DNA of 12,684 nt. Source: Bacteroidota bacterium. GTDB lineage: Bacteria; Bacteroidota; Bacteroidia; M30B66. Positions 1 through 5,966 of the stretch are shown here, one piece after another. Each line of letters starts with the position of its first letter. Within the stretch, counting starts at the first letter, position 1. Below the pieces are notes generated by a model that had not been told where the DNA came from, did no database searches, and worked only from the letters and a program-made list of their open reading frames with translations. The stretch covers positions 1-12,684 of the forward strand of contig CANMGM010000041.1 in NCBI GenBank assembly GCA_947497195.1, in the 5' to 3' direction. The translations under genes and the position numbers were made by a program.

Positions 1-1097
1 AAAGATGTAATTCGGCTGTCGTTTTTTGAACTCAGTTGCGGACCGCGCGACTCGGCATCTTGATACATCGAGCGGAATTTATAAATGAGGAATGGCTTTC
101 CGTTTAGCCCAATGCGGTGGTGACTGTAAAAGATCGGACCTTTTGAGCCGAACTTCACAATTAGTGCGGTAATGATATAAACCGGCGAAAGAAGAACCAA
201 TACTAGAATGGATATTACGACATCAAACAAGCGCTTCAAAGCTCTTTGCCACAAAGGCATAACGTTGCGTCGGATTTCGATAACCGGAGCTCCAAAAATG
301 GCCGACATTTTTACCGAACCCATTAAAATGTCGGTGATGTCGGGAATAACTTTAATGTACACATTCGTTATTTCGAGCTGGGTTAGAATTTTGCCGAGAT
401 AACTGTGTTCGCTGTTTTCGGGTGCAACAATAACCTCTTCTGCATCGAGTTCGCGAATTATTTTGCCTAGGTCGCTAAACGCCCCCAGGTTTTTCATTTC
501 AGCTTCCAGTTCCTTGTTCATCGATCCGTTTACGGGAATAAAGCCAAGGAACTGATTGCCCGAACGGATACGTTGTTCCATTATTTTCCTGTATGTATCG
601 AGCGCCTTATCTCCCGAGCCAACCAAAATGGTTTTAAATACAATCTTTCCGCGCTGAACATTTCGTGCATTCAACGTCGAAATAATGATGCGCTGTATTA
701 AAAATGCTGCAAGATGAATCCCTGCCAGTGCCGAAAAGGATGTGTAATAATATTTGTATGATGCTATGTAATCATCGAGCGAGATGGCAAAGAAGAGTAC
801 GAGCGAACCAATTAATGTAATCAGCAGGGTGTTTCCGAATATTCCGATTCTCGATTTTCGAAAAACCTCGTGATAACTTCCCGAAATCTGAAACAAAACA
901 ATCCATGCTATTGGAATTATCGCAAGTCCAAGTAAATAATTTTCATCAAAAATAACCTCCACCGGCTGTCCAAAACGAATTGGTTCGAGTGTGATTTTCC
1001 GGTATGTAAAATAGGCTGTCCAAGCTATAGCCGCACTTGAAAAATCGGCAATGGCCTGCAACAATGATTGATTACGGTCTCTTCGTAAATAACTCAC
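1..1097 (-). CDS. Polyprenyl-phosphate sugar (glycosyl-1-phosphate) transferase, partial at the 3' end
   Basis: Inner-membrane enzyme expected to move a sugar-1-phosphate from a nucleotide sugar to undecaprenyl phosphate, the first step of an exopolysaccharide or O-antigen repeat unit. The 365 visible residues show hydrophobic segments at about 13-30, 55-71, 86-106 and 117-135, a Rossmann-like central domain opening with FKTILVGSGDKA (155-166), then the start of the catalytic domain: KRLFDV (288-293), a membrane segment (about 290-312), GPIFYSHHRIG (320-330) and YKFRSMYQDAE (339-349). WcaJ-type relatives run to about 460 residues, so roughly the last 100, including the DE(L/I)PQ-type catalytic pair, lie beyond the left edge. 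The start is GTG at 1097-1095, straight after the in-frame TAG of the upstream lipoprotein gene; there is no ATG until about residue 173, and the sequence after GTG matches the usual N-terminus of the family. The substrate sugar cannot be told. Third gene of the left cassette. Confidence 0.9.
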   Translation of the reverse strand, partial: MSYLRRDRNQSLLQAIADFSSAAIAWTAYFTYRKITLEPIRFGQPVEVIFDENYLLGLAIIPIAWIVLFQISGSYHEVFRKSRIGIFGNTLLITLIGSLVLFFAISLDDYIASYKYYYTSFSALAGIHLAAFLIQRIIISTLNARNVQRGKIVFKTILVGSGDKALDTYRKIMEQRIRSGNQFLGFIPVNGSMNKELEAEMKNLGAFSDLGKIIRELDAEEVIVAPENSEHSYLGKILTQLEITNVYIKVIPDITDILMGSVKMSAIFGAPVIEIRRNVMPLWQRALKRLFDVVISILVLVLLSPVYIITALIVKFGSKGPIFYSHHRIGLNGKPFLIYKFRSMYQDAESRGPQLSSKNDSRITS

Positions 1098-1964
1098 CTA
1101 GTAAACAATTTTCATATTATCGATAAACAACTCCATTTTGCCCGAGCCAGCTGGTTTAGGCGCGTAAAAGTAAACGCGGTAATTGGCGGCGTTAACTTGC
1201 TGGCTAACCTGCCGTGTCATATTGATGTAAATTTTATTCCATTCTGTGCTCGGGTTTAGACTCACAAGAGGTGCACTAACCGTTGCCGAACTCGTATAAT
1301 TCGCCTTCAATCCAACATTGAGGATATGCGTAGTTTTATAATTTAATTCGAGGTATACGGTAGTGCCTTGCTTCGGAAGTTCGACCGGTTCAACCATCTG
1401 AAATTCGATGAAACCCGAGTCGCGGTAAAGTGCGGCCAACATTGAACCGGCTCCTTCGAAAACGAAATCGGCATTACTGGTCAATGCGATGGTTGTGTCT
1501 GATGCCCCCGCTGCTTCGAGCTTGCTGCCCGATAAGTCATCGAAATTGGCCATAAAAGCAAATTGCAGCGAATCGAAATATGTAACCACAGGTTCAATTT
1601 CGCGAACTTCGCCCTCATTCAGATTGATCGAATTTTCTGAATAAAACCGGTAGAATGGATATGGAGCGCGCAAAGCCGTTAGGCCGTTTACCATTACACC
1701 TGCTCCTACAGAAATTTTATGCTCACCTGCTGCCAGAACCGGGATTTTACATGGCAATTCAAAAGCCCCAACAAGTTGATCATCGACATAGATCCATGCG
1801 TCGGTAATTTTAGACGATGCGCTGCCCTGCAGTGCGGTATTTGCATTCAGGCGAATGGTGTCAATTGCAATGTAGGATGGTATTTCTTCTTCGCGATTGA
1901 TAAGATTACAACTCTGGCAAATTAGCCAGCACAAAAACAGACATACACGAAGCAAAACAGACAT
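1098..1964 (-). CDS. Unrecognised lipoprotein with PEGA-like segment and jelly-roll-like C-terminus
   Basis: A 288-residue protein I cannot assign to a named family. The N-terminus is a lipoprotein signal: a hydrophobic run ending CQSC with the lipid-bearing Cys at 19, followed by NLINREEE, whose acidic run is like the export signals of surface lipoproteins in this phylum. Residues about 56-90 (AWIYVDDQLVGAFELP, then LAAGEHKISVGAG) resemble a PEGA or carbohydrate-contact beta domain. Residues about 138-288 are beta-rich and end in ELFIDNMKIVY, the closing strand typical of galactose-binding or CBM jelly rolls. The ATG at 1964 is chosen; an in-frame TTG at 1970 directly follows the stop of the upstream gene and would add two residues. 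It sits 6 bp after the oxidoreductase gene and abuts the sugar transferase gene, so a role in polysaccharide export, anchoring or sensing is inferred from context only. Confidence 0.8.
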   Translation of the reverse strand: MSVLLRVCLFLCWLICQSCNLINREEEIPSYIAIDTIRLNANTALQGSASSKITDAWIYVDDQLVGAFELPCKIPVLAAGEHKISVGAGVMVNGLTALRAPYPFYRFYSENSINLNEGEVREIEPVVTYFDSLQFAFMANFDDLSGSKLEAAGASDTTIALTSNADFVFEGAGSMLAALYRDSGFIEFQMVEPVELPKQGTTVYLELNYKTTHILNVGLKANYTSSATVSAPLVSLNPSTEWNKIYINMTRQVSQQVNAANYRVYFYAPKPAGSGKMELFIDNMKIVY

Positions 1965-1970
1965 GCACAA

Positions 1971-2957
1971 TTACCCTAAAATACTGGGCGAAAGATTCAT
2001 TTTTTCGATTATTCGTTGCGCCACATCCAAAGCAATAAGACCGTCGGCTGCAGTTACAACCGGCAGGGTTTGTTGAACGATAGCATCTGCAAAACTCTCG
2101 AGTTCTTGTTTTATTGCGTTGGTGGATAAAATTTCAGGTTTTTCCATAAAAATTTCCTTCATGCCTTTACCTGAACCAAGATCAATGACCAACGAAAGCG
2201 GATCGGGAGTGCCTTCGACCTGTTGCAGCCTAATAACTTCGGTTTCTTTCTCGAGAAAGTCAACACTGATGTAGGCATCGCGCTGGAAGAACCGTGTTTT
2301 GCGCATATTTTTCATCGAAAGCCTACTGGCAGTAAGGTTGGCTACACAACCATTGTCGAATTCGATCCGTGCATTGGCAATGTCGGGCGTTTCGCTCACA
2401 ACCGATACGCCATTCGCACTGATTTTGCGAACTGCGCAGCCCACTGATTTGAGAACGATGTCAATATCGTGAATCATCAAATCGAGCACGACCGATACAT
2501 CGGTGCCCCGCGGATTGAATTGCGCCAGCCGATGTGTTTCAATGAACATCGGGTTATGCAGGTAGGGGAGTGCCGCCTGAAATGCCGGATTGAAACGTTC
2601 AACATGTCCTACCGCGACTTTGCAACCGGCTTCGTCGGCCAGTAAGGAAATTTCTTTCGCTTCCTCAACAGTAGACGCAATTGGTTTCTCGATAAAAACA
2701 TGCCTGCTCATGCGCAAGGCCTGGCATGCATATACATGATGTGCAAATGTTGGCGTAACAATGTCGATGATGTCTGATGCAGCTATCAATGCTTCAGCTG
2801 TTTCGAAGAGTTGAATTCCCGATTCAGTAGCAAATTTTTGGGCCATCGCGGTGTCTGTATCGAAAATGCCGGTCAGGTGAAATCGATTGGATTCACGAAT
2901 AAGGTTTATGTGAATTTTTCCGAGATGACCGGCGCCAATCACTCCAATTTTAAGCAT
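1971..2957 (-). CDS. Gfo/Idh/MocA family NAD(P)-dependent oxidoreductase, GnnA-like
   Basis: A cytosolic sugar or sugar-nucleotide dehydrogenase of 328 residues, full length for the family. The Rossmann motif GVIGAGHLGKIH is at 5-16, the signature EKP at 90-92, and the active-site stretch DLMIHDIDIVLK at 159-170 carries the usual His-Asp. The pattern GHVERFNPA, HRLAQFNPRGTDVSVVLDLMIHD and later ANARIEFDNGCVANLTASR resembles, from memory, the branch that includes UDP-N-acetylglucosamine 3-dehydrogenase (GnnA), which oxidises the sugar C3 before amination. No GnnB-like aminotransferase lies in the window, so the exact substrate is open. ATG at 2957 places the glycine-rich motif at the correct distance from the N-terminus. 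First visible gene of the left cassette, divergent from pcm; it probably supplies a modified sugar nucleotide to the polysaccharide made by the downstream sugar transferase. Confidence 0.9.
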   Translation of the reverse strand: MLKIGVIGAGHLGKIHINLIRESNRFHLTGIFDTDTAMAQKFATESGIQLFETAEALIAASDIIDIVTPTFAHHVYACQALRMSRHVFIEKPIASTVEEAKEISLLADEAGCKVAVGHVERFNPAFQAALPYLHNPMFIETHRLAQFNPRGTDVSVVLDLMIHDIDIVLKSVGCAVRKISANGVSVVSETPDIANARIEFDNGCVANLTASRLSMKNMRKTRFFQRDAYISVDFLEKETEVIRLQQVEGTPDPLSLVIDLGSGKGMKEIFMEKPEILSTNAIKQELESFADAIVQQTLPVVTAADGLIALDVAQRIIEKMNLSPSILG

Positions 2958-2961
2958 GCAT
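2954..2961. repeat. GCATGCAT octamer over the oxidoreductase start
   Basis: This octamer overlaps the start codon of the oxidoreductase gene (ATG at 2957-2955). The same octamer recurs just before pcm and smpB, and once inside this gene at 2724-2731. Function unknown; it could be an operator or chance. Confidence 0.35.
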
Positions 2962-2973
2962 CAAATTTTGCCA

Positions 2974-2981
2974 CAAACCTA
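2974..2981 (-). promoter_or_regulatory. Possible -7 box (TAGGTTTG) for the oxidoreductase cassette
   Basis: Read on the minus strand this is TAGGTTTG, a full match to the Bacteroidota -7 consensus TAnnTTTG, 16 bp upstream of the oxidoreductase ATG. The nearest TTG that could act as a -33 element lies 25 bp further upstream, which is longer than usual, so the call is weak. Confidence 0.25.
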
Positions 2982-3070
2982 ATTGAAAAACACGCTTCGA
3001 ATTCCTCAATTCCCCCTTTTTTATTCCAATAAATTCGAGAATTAATAAACATCAGATTGTGGACTTTCGT

Positions 3071-3098
3071 TTTGTTTTTCGATTGCGGGTTAACTTCG
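3071..3098 (+). promoter_or_regulatory. Possible promoter for pcm
   Basis: TTTG (3071-3074) is followed after 16 bp by TAACTTCG (3091-3098), a partial match to the Bacteroidota TTTG / TAnnTTTG promoter. It would start transcription about 20 bp before the pcm ATG. The rest of the 169-bp divergent spacer (2958-3126) shows no gene. Confidence 0.3.
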
Positions 3099-3111
3099 AA
3101 GGCTTTTCTTT

Positions 3112-3119
3112 GCATGCAT
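3112..3119. repeat. GCATGCAT octamer upstream of pcm
   Basis: Ends 7 bp before the pcm ATG at 3127. Same octamer as at 2954-2961 and 4257-4264. See the finding on this motif. Confidence 0.35.
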
Positions 3120-3126
3120 TGTGGAA

Positions 3127-3771
3127 ATGGAAGATACATACAGACATCAGGGTTTGCGTAAGCGCATGATAACCGAATTGCGTGAGCGGAAGCTAACCGA
3201 TGAAGCAACGCTCTTGGCAATGGCTTCTGTACCACGTCATTTATTCTTCCCCGATAAGGTATTTCTAGAAAAAGCGTATGAAGATATCGCATTTCAGATA
3301 GGAGCCGGTCAAACTATTTCGCATCCGAGTACTGTTGCGATTCAGACCGGATTGCTTCAGGTTAAAAGGGGGATGCGTATCTTGGAAATAGGTACAGGAA
3401 GTGGATATCAGACAGCTGTATTGTTGGAATTGGGCGCAAAGGTGTTTAGCATCGAACGGCAGCATGAGCTGTTTATGAAGACAAAAGCCTTACTCGATCA
3501 AATGAAATATCCGGCAAAGCTATCGTTTGGCGATGGTTATCTGGGCTGGCCGGCTTATGCTCCTTTCGATCGCATTCTTGTAACGGCCGGTGCTCCTCAA
3601 ATTCCAGCTGCGCTGCTCAGTCAATTAAAGCCCGGCGGCAGATTGGTAATTCCGGTAGGCGGCGAGAATAAACAGCAGATGGTATTGGTTAGCAGGGGAG
3701 AAGATGGCCAATTTACTCAGGAAATTTGCGGCGAGTTTAGTTTTGTGCCGCTGTTAAACGATAGGAATTAA
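3127..3771 (+). CDS. pcm: Protein-L-isoaspartate O-methyltransferase
   Basis: A cytosolic repair enzyme that uses S-adenosylmethionine to methylate L-isoaspartyl residues in aged proteins, allowing them to return to aspartyl. The 214 residues are normal for the family. The active-site loop GAGQTISHPSTVA is at about 59-71, with the conserved Ser of TIS near 65. AdoMet motif I, ILEIGTGSGYQTAVLLELGA, is at about 85-104. It is followed by the acidic residue of FSIERQ, by GDGYLGWPAYAPFDRILVTA and by LKPGGRLVIPVG. The ATG at 3127 is preferred over the in-frame GTG at 3121, which would add two residues. The only plus-strand gene in the window: divergent from the oxidoreductase and converging on smpB with a 13-bp gap. 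No oddities in the key residues. Confidence 0.96.
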   Translation: MEDTYRHQGLRKRMITELRERKLTDEATLLAMASVPRHLFFPDKVFLEKAYEDIAFQIGAGQTISHPSTVAIQTGLLQVKRGMRILEIGTGSGYQTAVLLELGAKVFSIERQHELFMKTKALLDQMKYPAKLSFGDGYLGWPAYAPFDRILVTAGAPQIPAALLSQLKPGGRLVIPVGGENKQQMVLVSRGEDGQFTQEICGEFSFVPLLNDRN

Positions 3772-3784
3772 TGTTCTGTCGGAA

Positions 3785-4252
3785 TTAAAAATCAGACTTT
3801 CGAGCCATATCGCGCTTAACATCCTTTTCTTTCAGGCTTTCTCTCTTGTCGTATAGCTTTTTCCCTTTTGCCAATGCAATTTCGAGCTTGGCAAGCCCTT
3901 TTTCATTGATATACAAATGCAATGGAATAACCGTTAGTCCCTTGTCTTTTAGTTTGGTCTGCAGTTTATTTAATTCGCTGCGTTTAAGCAATAATTTACG
4001 ATCGCGCTTTGGCTCATGGTTGTATATGTTGCCTTGTGCATATTCCTCGATATACATATTGCGCACAAACAATTCTGTTTTTACCATGGCACAATATGCC
4101 TCACCGATGTTTGCCTTACCGGCACGAATCGACTTTATTTCTGTACCTGTTAATTGAATGCCTGCGGAGAATTCGGCCAATACACTGTACTCGAATGTGG
4201 CTTTTCGATTTTTAATACTAACCTTCGGAACGTATTTGTCTTGTGCTCCCAT
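3785..4252 (-). CDS. smpB: SsrA-binding protein SmpB
   Basis: Binds tmRNA and delivers it to stalled ribosomes for trans-translation. The 155 residues are the usual length and show the family hallmarks: NRKATFEYSVLAEFSAGIQL, then TGTEIKSIRAGKANIGEAY, then NMYIEEYAQGNIYNHEP, then KLLLKRSELNKL, and the basic tail KGKKLYDKRESLKEKDVKRD, which folds in the decoding centre. The ATG at 4252 gives the expected N-terminus. The tmRNA gene itself is not in the window. It lies 59 bp downstream of an unrecognised membrane-protein gene on the same strand, so may share its transcript or have its own start near the palindrome at 4253-4266. No hairpin terminator is visible in the 13 bp between its stop and that of pcm. 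Confidence 0.97.
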   Translation of the reverse strand: MGAQDKYVPKVSIKNRKATFEYSVLAEFSAGIQLTGTEIKSIRAGKANIGEAYCAMVKTELFVRNMYIEEYAQGNIYNHEPKRDRKLLLKRSELNKLQTKLKDKGLTVIPLHLYINEKGLAKLEIALAKGKKLYDKRESLKEKDVKRDMARKSDF

Positions 4253-4266
4253 TTATGCATGCATAA
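4253..4266. repeat. 14-bp perfect palindrome directly upstream of smpB
   Basis: TTATGCATGCATAA reads the same on both strands and abuts the smpB start codon. It contains the GCATGCAT octamer (4257-4264). It could be an operator or a small RNA hairpin over the translation start; neither is shown by sequence alone. Confidence 0.5.
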
Positions 4267-4311
4267 TCCGGAGGAAAGATATTCCGGTTGTGCAAAGTAA
4301 CTAAACACAAG

Positions 4312-4845
4312 TTAAACAAGCATCTTGTTAGGACTATTTTCTTCTATTTCGGAGGATGATCTATCCTCCTTCTTTTTGGTTTCCTGAATAAGAAAAAGGA
4401 ACGAAACTATTGCTAAGCCTGCGATCTCAATAATGTCTGTACCCTGCCATGAGGCAAGTTTGAAAATGATATAAAGCATGCAGCAAAAAAGAAAGAGTAT
4501 CGCAGCATATTCGAATAGTCTGAATTCGGATAGTTGGTTTAGAAAAGAGATGTAACCAACAACGGTAAAAATTCCACCCAACAAGCATACCTCATAAGCA
4601 AGCGACCAATTGAAAAATAAGGCAGTAAGGCCACACGTGCTAATTATTAGGCCAACAATCAGCATATGCGCATCAGATTCGACTAGCGACCTGCTCCTAT
4701 TTAACAGAAGCAATAATCCGCCGATGCAGCAATATCTGCATACCATGTGGAAACTAAATTCATTAACTAAATAAAGCAATGCCGACAAAACAAGTATGCC
4801 CAGAGCCAATTGAATCAAGTGGGGAAAAAATGAATTCCTTTTCAT
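4312..4845 (-). CDS. Unrecognised polytopic membrane protein
   Basis: A 177-residue protein with about six hydrophobic segments (about 10-28, 35-49, 60-77, 85-102, 112-130, 138-153) and a charged C-terminal tail from about 155 (ETKKKEDRSSSEIEE). It is cysteine-rich in and beside the membrane segments, with CRYCC at 36-40 and CC near 121-122. No signature of a known transporter, enzyme or secretion component was recognised. The ATG at 4845 is followed by the MKRN start typical of a first membrane segment. It appears more AT-rich than the genes around it. It lies beyond the terminator of the starch operon and therefore needs its own promoter; smpB follows after 59 bp. Confidence 0.75.
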   Translation of the reverse strand: MKRNSFFPHLIQLALGILVLSALLYLVNEFSFHMVCRYCCIGGLLLLLNRSRSLVESDAHMLIVGLIISTCGLTALFFNWSLAYEVCLLGGIFTVVGYISFLNQLSEFRLFEYAAILFLFCCMLYIIFKLASWQGTDIIEIAGLAIVSFLFLIQETKKKEDRSSSEIEENSPNKMLV

Positions 4846-4932
4846 AATTGGGTGGACTAAAATATGGTGTTAATGTAAATTTGGTATTGAGGTAATTTAA
4901 AGGAATGTTTATTTTTTCGTCTATTTATACTA

Positions 4933-4940
4933 CAAAAGTA
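4933..4940 (-). promoter_or_regulatory. Possible -7 box (TACTTTTG) for the membrane protein gene
   Basis: On the minus strand this reads TACTTTTG, matching TAnnTTTG, 87 bp upstream of the ATG at 4845. It sits within a short inverted sequence, CTACAAAAGTAG (4930-4941). No well-spaced -33 TTTG was found, so the call is weak. Apart from this, the terminator and the 16-bp palindrome, I see nothing in the 240-bp spacer 4846-5085. Confidence 0.25.
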
Positions 4941-5004
4941 GAGCAAAGGTTTTATGTTAGGGAATTATTTTTGGATTTTTTCTGAGCACCAAATAGATGC
5001 ACGT

Positions 5005-5038
5005 AAAAAAGCCATCTGAAATTCTTTTCAGATGGCTT
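5005..5038 (-). terminator. Intrinsic terminator of the starch-utilisation operon
   Basis: A perfect 13-bp inverted repeat (AAGCCATCTGAAA at 5009-5021 and its complement at 5026-5038) with a 4-nt loop. On the minus strand the stem is followed by a run of six T (complement of 5005-5010). It begins about 47 bp after the stop codon of the last operon gene (5086), and no other minus-strand gene intervenes. Confidence 0.93.
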
Positions 5039-5064
5039 GAAGTAAAATCCAAATAATAAGGTAT

Positions 5065-5080
5065 TCCTGCATATGCAGGA
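5065..5080. repeat. 16-bp perfect palindrome between the last operon gene and its terminator
   Basis: TCCTGCATATGCAGGA, able to form a 6-bp stem with an ATAT loop in RNA. It lies 5 bp after the stop codon at 5088-5086 and 26 bp before the terminator stem. No T run follows it, so it is not itself a terminator. It may protect the 3' end of the transcript or be a protein-binding site. Confidence 0.5.
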
Positions 5081-5085
5081 TAAAT

Positions 5086-5964
5086 TTACCAACAGGCTAA
5101 GTCAATAATCAAATCGTCGGTTACGCGCTGAAAGCCGTTTGGACTGGAGTCATCACGTCGTACAGCAACCACTTTGAATTCATTAATCTGCTGCCCTGCC
5201 TGCAGATCTAGAAATAAACTAGGAACTAAATCAAATTCGAAAATTCCCGCCTGTGTTTGTTTCATCTGCTGGGCGGGAGTATTTATTACCTGAAAAATAT
5301 TTGCAGGCTTAATAACTGTTCCGTCGGTTAATGTGGCTTGAATGAACAAGTAGCAGTCGCCAGCAGGAATACTCTGCATTACCGAGAGTGTATCGCGGTA
5401 ATTGTCATACACAATCTTCACAACATCGTCTTGTTGAGGCGATGAAGGAAATGCATACACGATTGTTTTTTCAACGCTTGGTGGATCTATTTCAAGCAAC
5501 AAATCGTCCGATTTACGATCCGGGTCGCCATATCCGCCTCCATTTTTAGGCTTTACCAGAAAATGAATGTCGAGTTCGTACACGGTTGCTGCATCAACAT
5601 TGTAAAACTCTGTCGGAACCATCGTTAGGCTGTAAACCAAATCGCTTTCTTTCGTTAAGCGCAATAACTCGTTGCTGTTTTGCCATGGCCGATCACCGCT
5701 TCCGTTAGCACGCTCACTGCCAACAGGCCATTCATAGGGCTTCCATGTCCACATGTAAATTCCCGAATCGGCTTGCGCATCGGCTATCAGATTCTGCACG
5801 TATTCTTTAGTCTGGTCAAGCTGAGCAAGATTAACAATAATCTTAACTTCTGTATTCGGATCGCTATAGTCGGATGGCTCGGTTGTAACAACCTGTGCCT
5901 GAATGGATGCTCCGCAAAAAAGTGCGAAAAGCGAAGCAAAGACAAATTTGAAATAACGCATCAT
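5086..5964 (-). CDS. Secreted two-domain protein of the starch operon, probable glycan-binding role
   Basis: A 292-residue protein with an ordinary signal peptide (cleavage likely after IQA, about 23, leaving Gln first). There is no lipobox and no T9SS C-terminal domain, so it is periplasmic or held at the surface by partners. Two beta-rich units follow, about 27-161 and 163-292, that look like copies. DLVYSLTMVPTEFYNVDA (108-125) lines up with GIFEFDLVPSLFLDLQAG (240-257), and KSDDLLLEID (151-160) lines up with VTDDLIIDLA (281-290). The first unit has an aromatic cluster (YMWTWKPYEWPVG at 70-82, then RPW at 92-94) of the sort that stacks on sugars; the second lacks it. It may match a DUF4961-type family, from memory and unchecked. 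Last gene before the terminator, 2 bp after the lipocalin-like gene; an alternative start is the next ATG at 5961. It takes the place of SusE/SusF in this locus; glycan binding is inferred. Confidence 0.8.
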   Translation of the reverse strand: MMRYFKFVFASLFALFCGASIQAQVVTTEPSDYSDPNTEVKIIVNLAQLDQTKEYVQNLIADAQADSGIYMWTWKPYEWPVGSERANGSGDRPWQNSNELLRLTKESDLVYSLTMVPTEFYNVDAATVYELDIHFLVKPKNGGGYGDPDRKSDDLLLEIDPPSVEKTIVYAFPSSPQQDDVVKIVYDNYRDTLSVMQSIPAGDCYLFIQATLTDGTVIKPANIFQVINTPAQQMKQTQAGIFEFDLVPSLFLDLQAGQQINEFKVVAVRRDDSSPNGFQRVTDDLIIDLACW

Positions 5965-5966
5965 GA

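Noticed and set aside
1..2957. One long fusion protein of the left cassette through stop-codon readthrough
   Set aside because: Each part is a complete, separately recognisable protein with its own expected N-terminus; the shared frame has a 1 in 9 chance of arising by accident.
2939..3292. Minus-strand open frame across the 5' part of pcm
   Set aside because: It lies antisense to a clear pcm gene, has no recognisable motif and overlaps the oxidoreductase start; a shadow frame.
4268..4287. Inverted repeat CCGGA/TCCGG between the membrane protein gene and smpB
   Set aside because: Only a 5-bp stem with a 10-nt loop and no T run; not convincing as a terminator.
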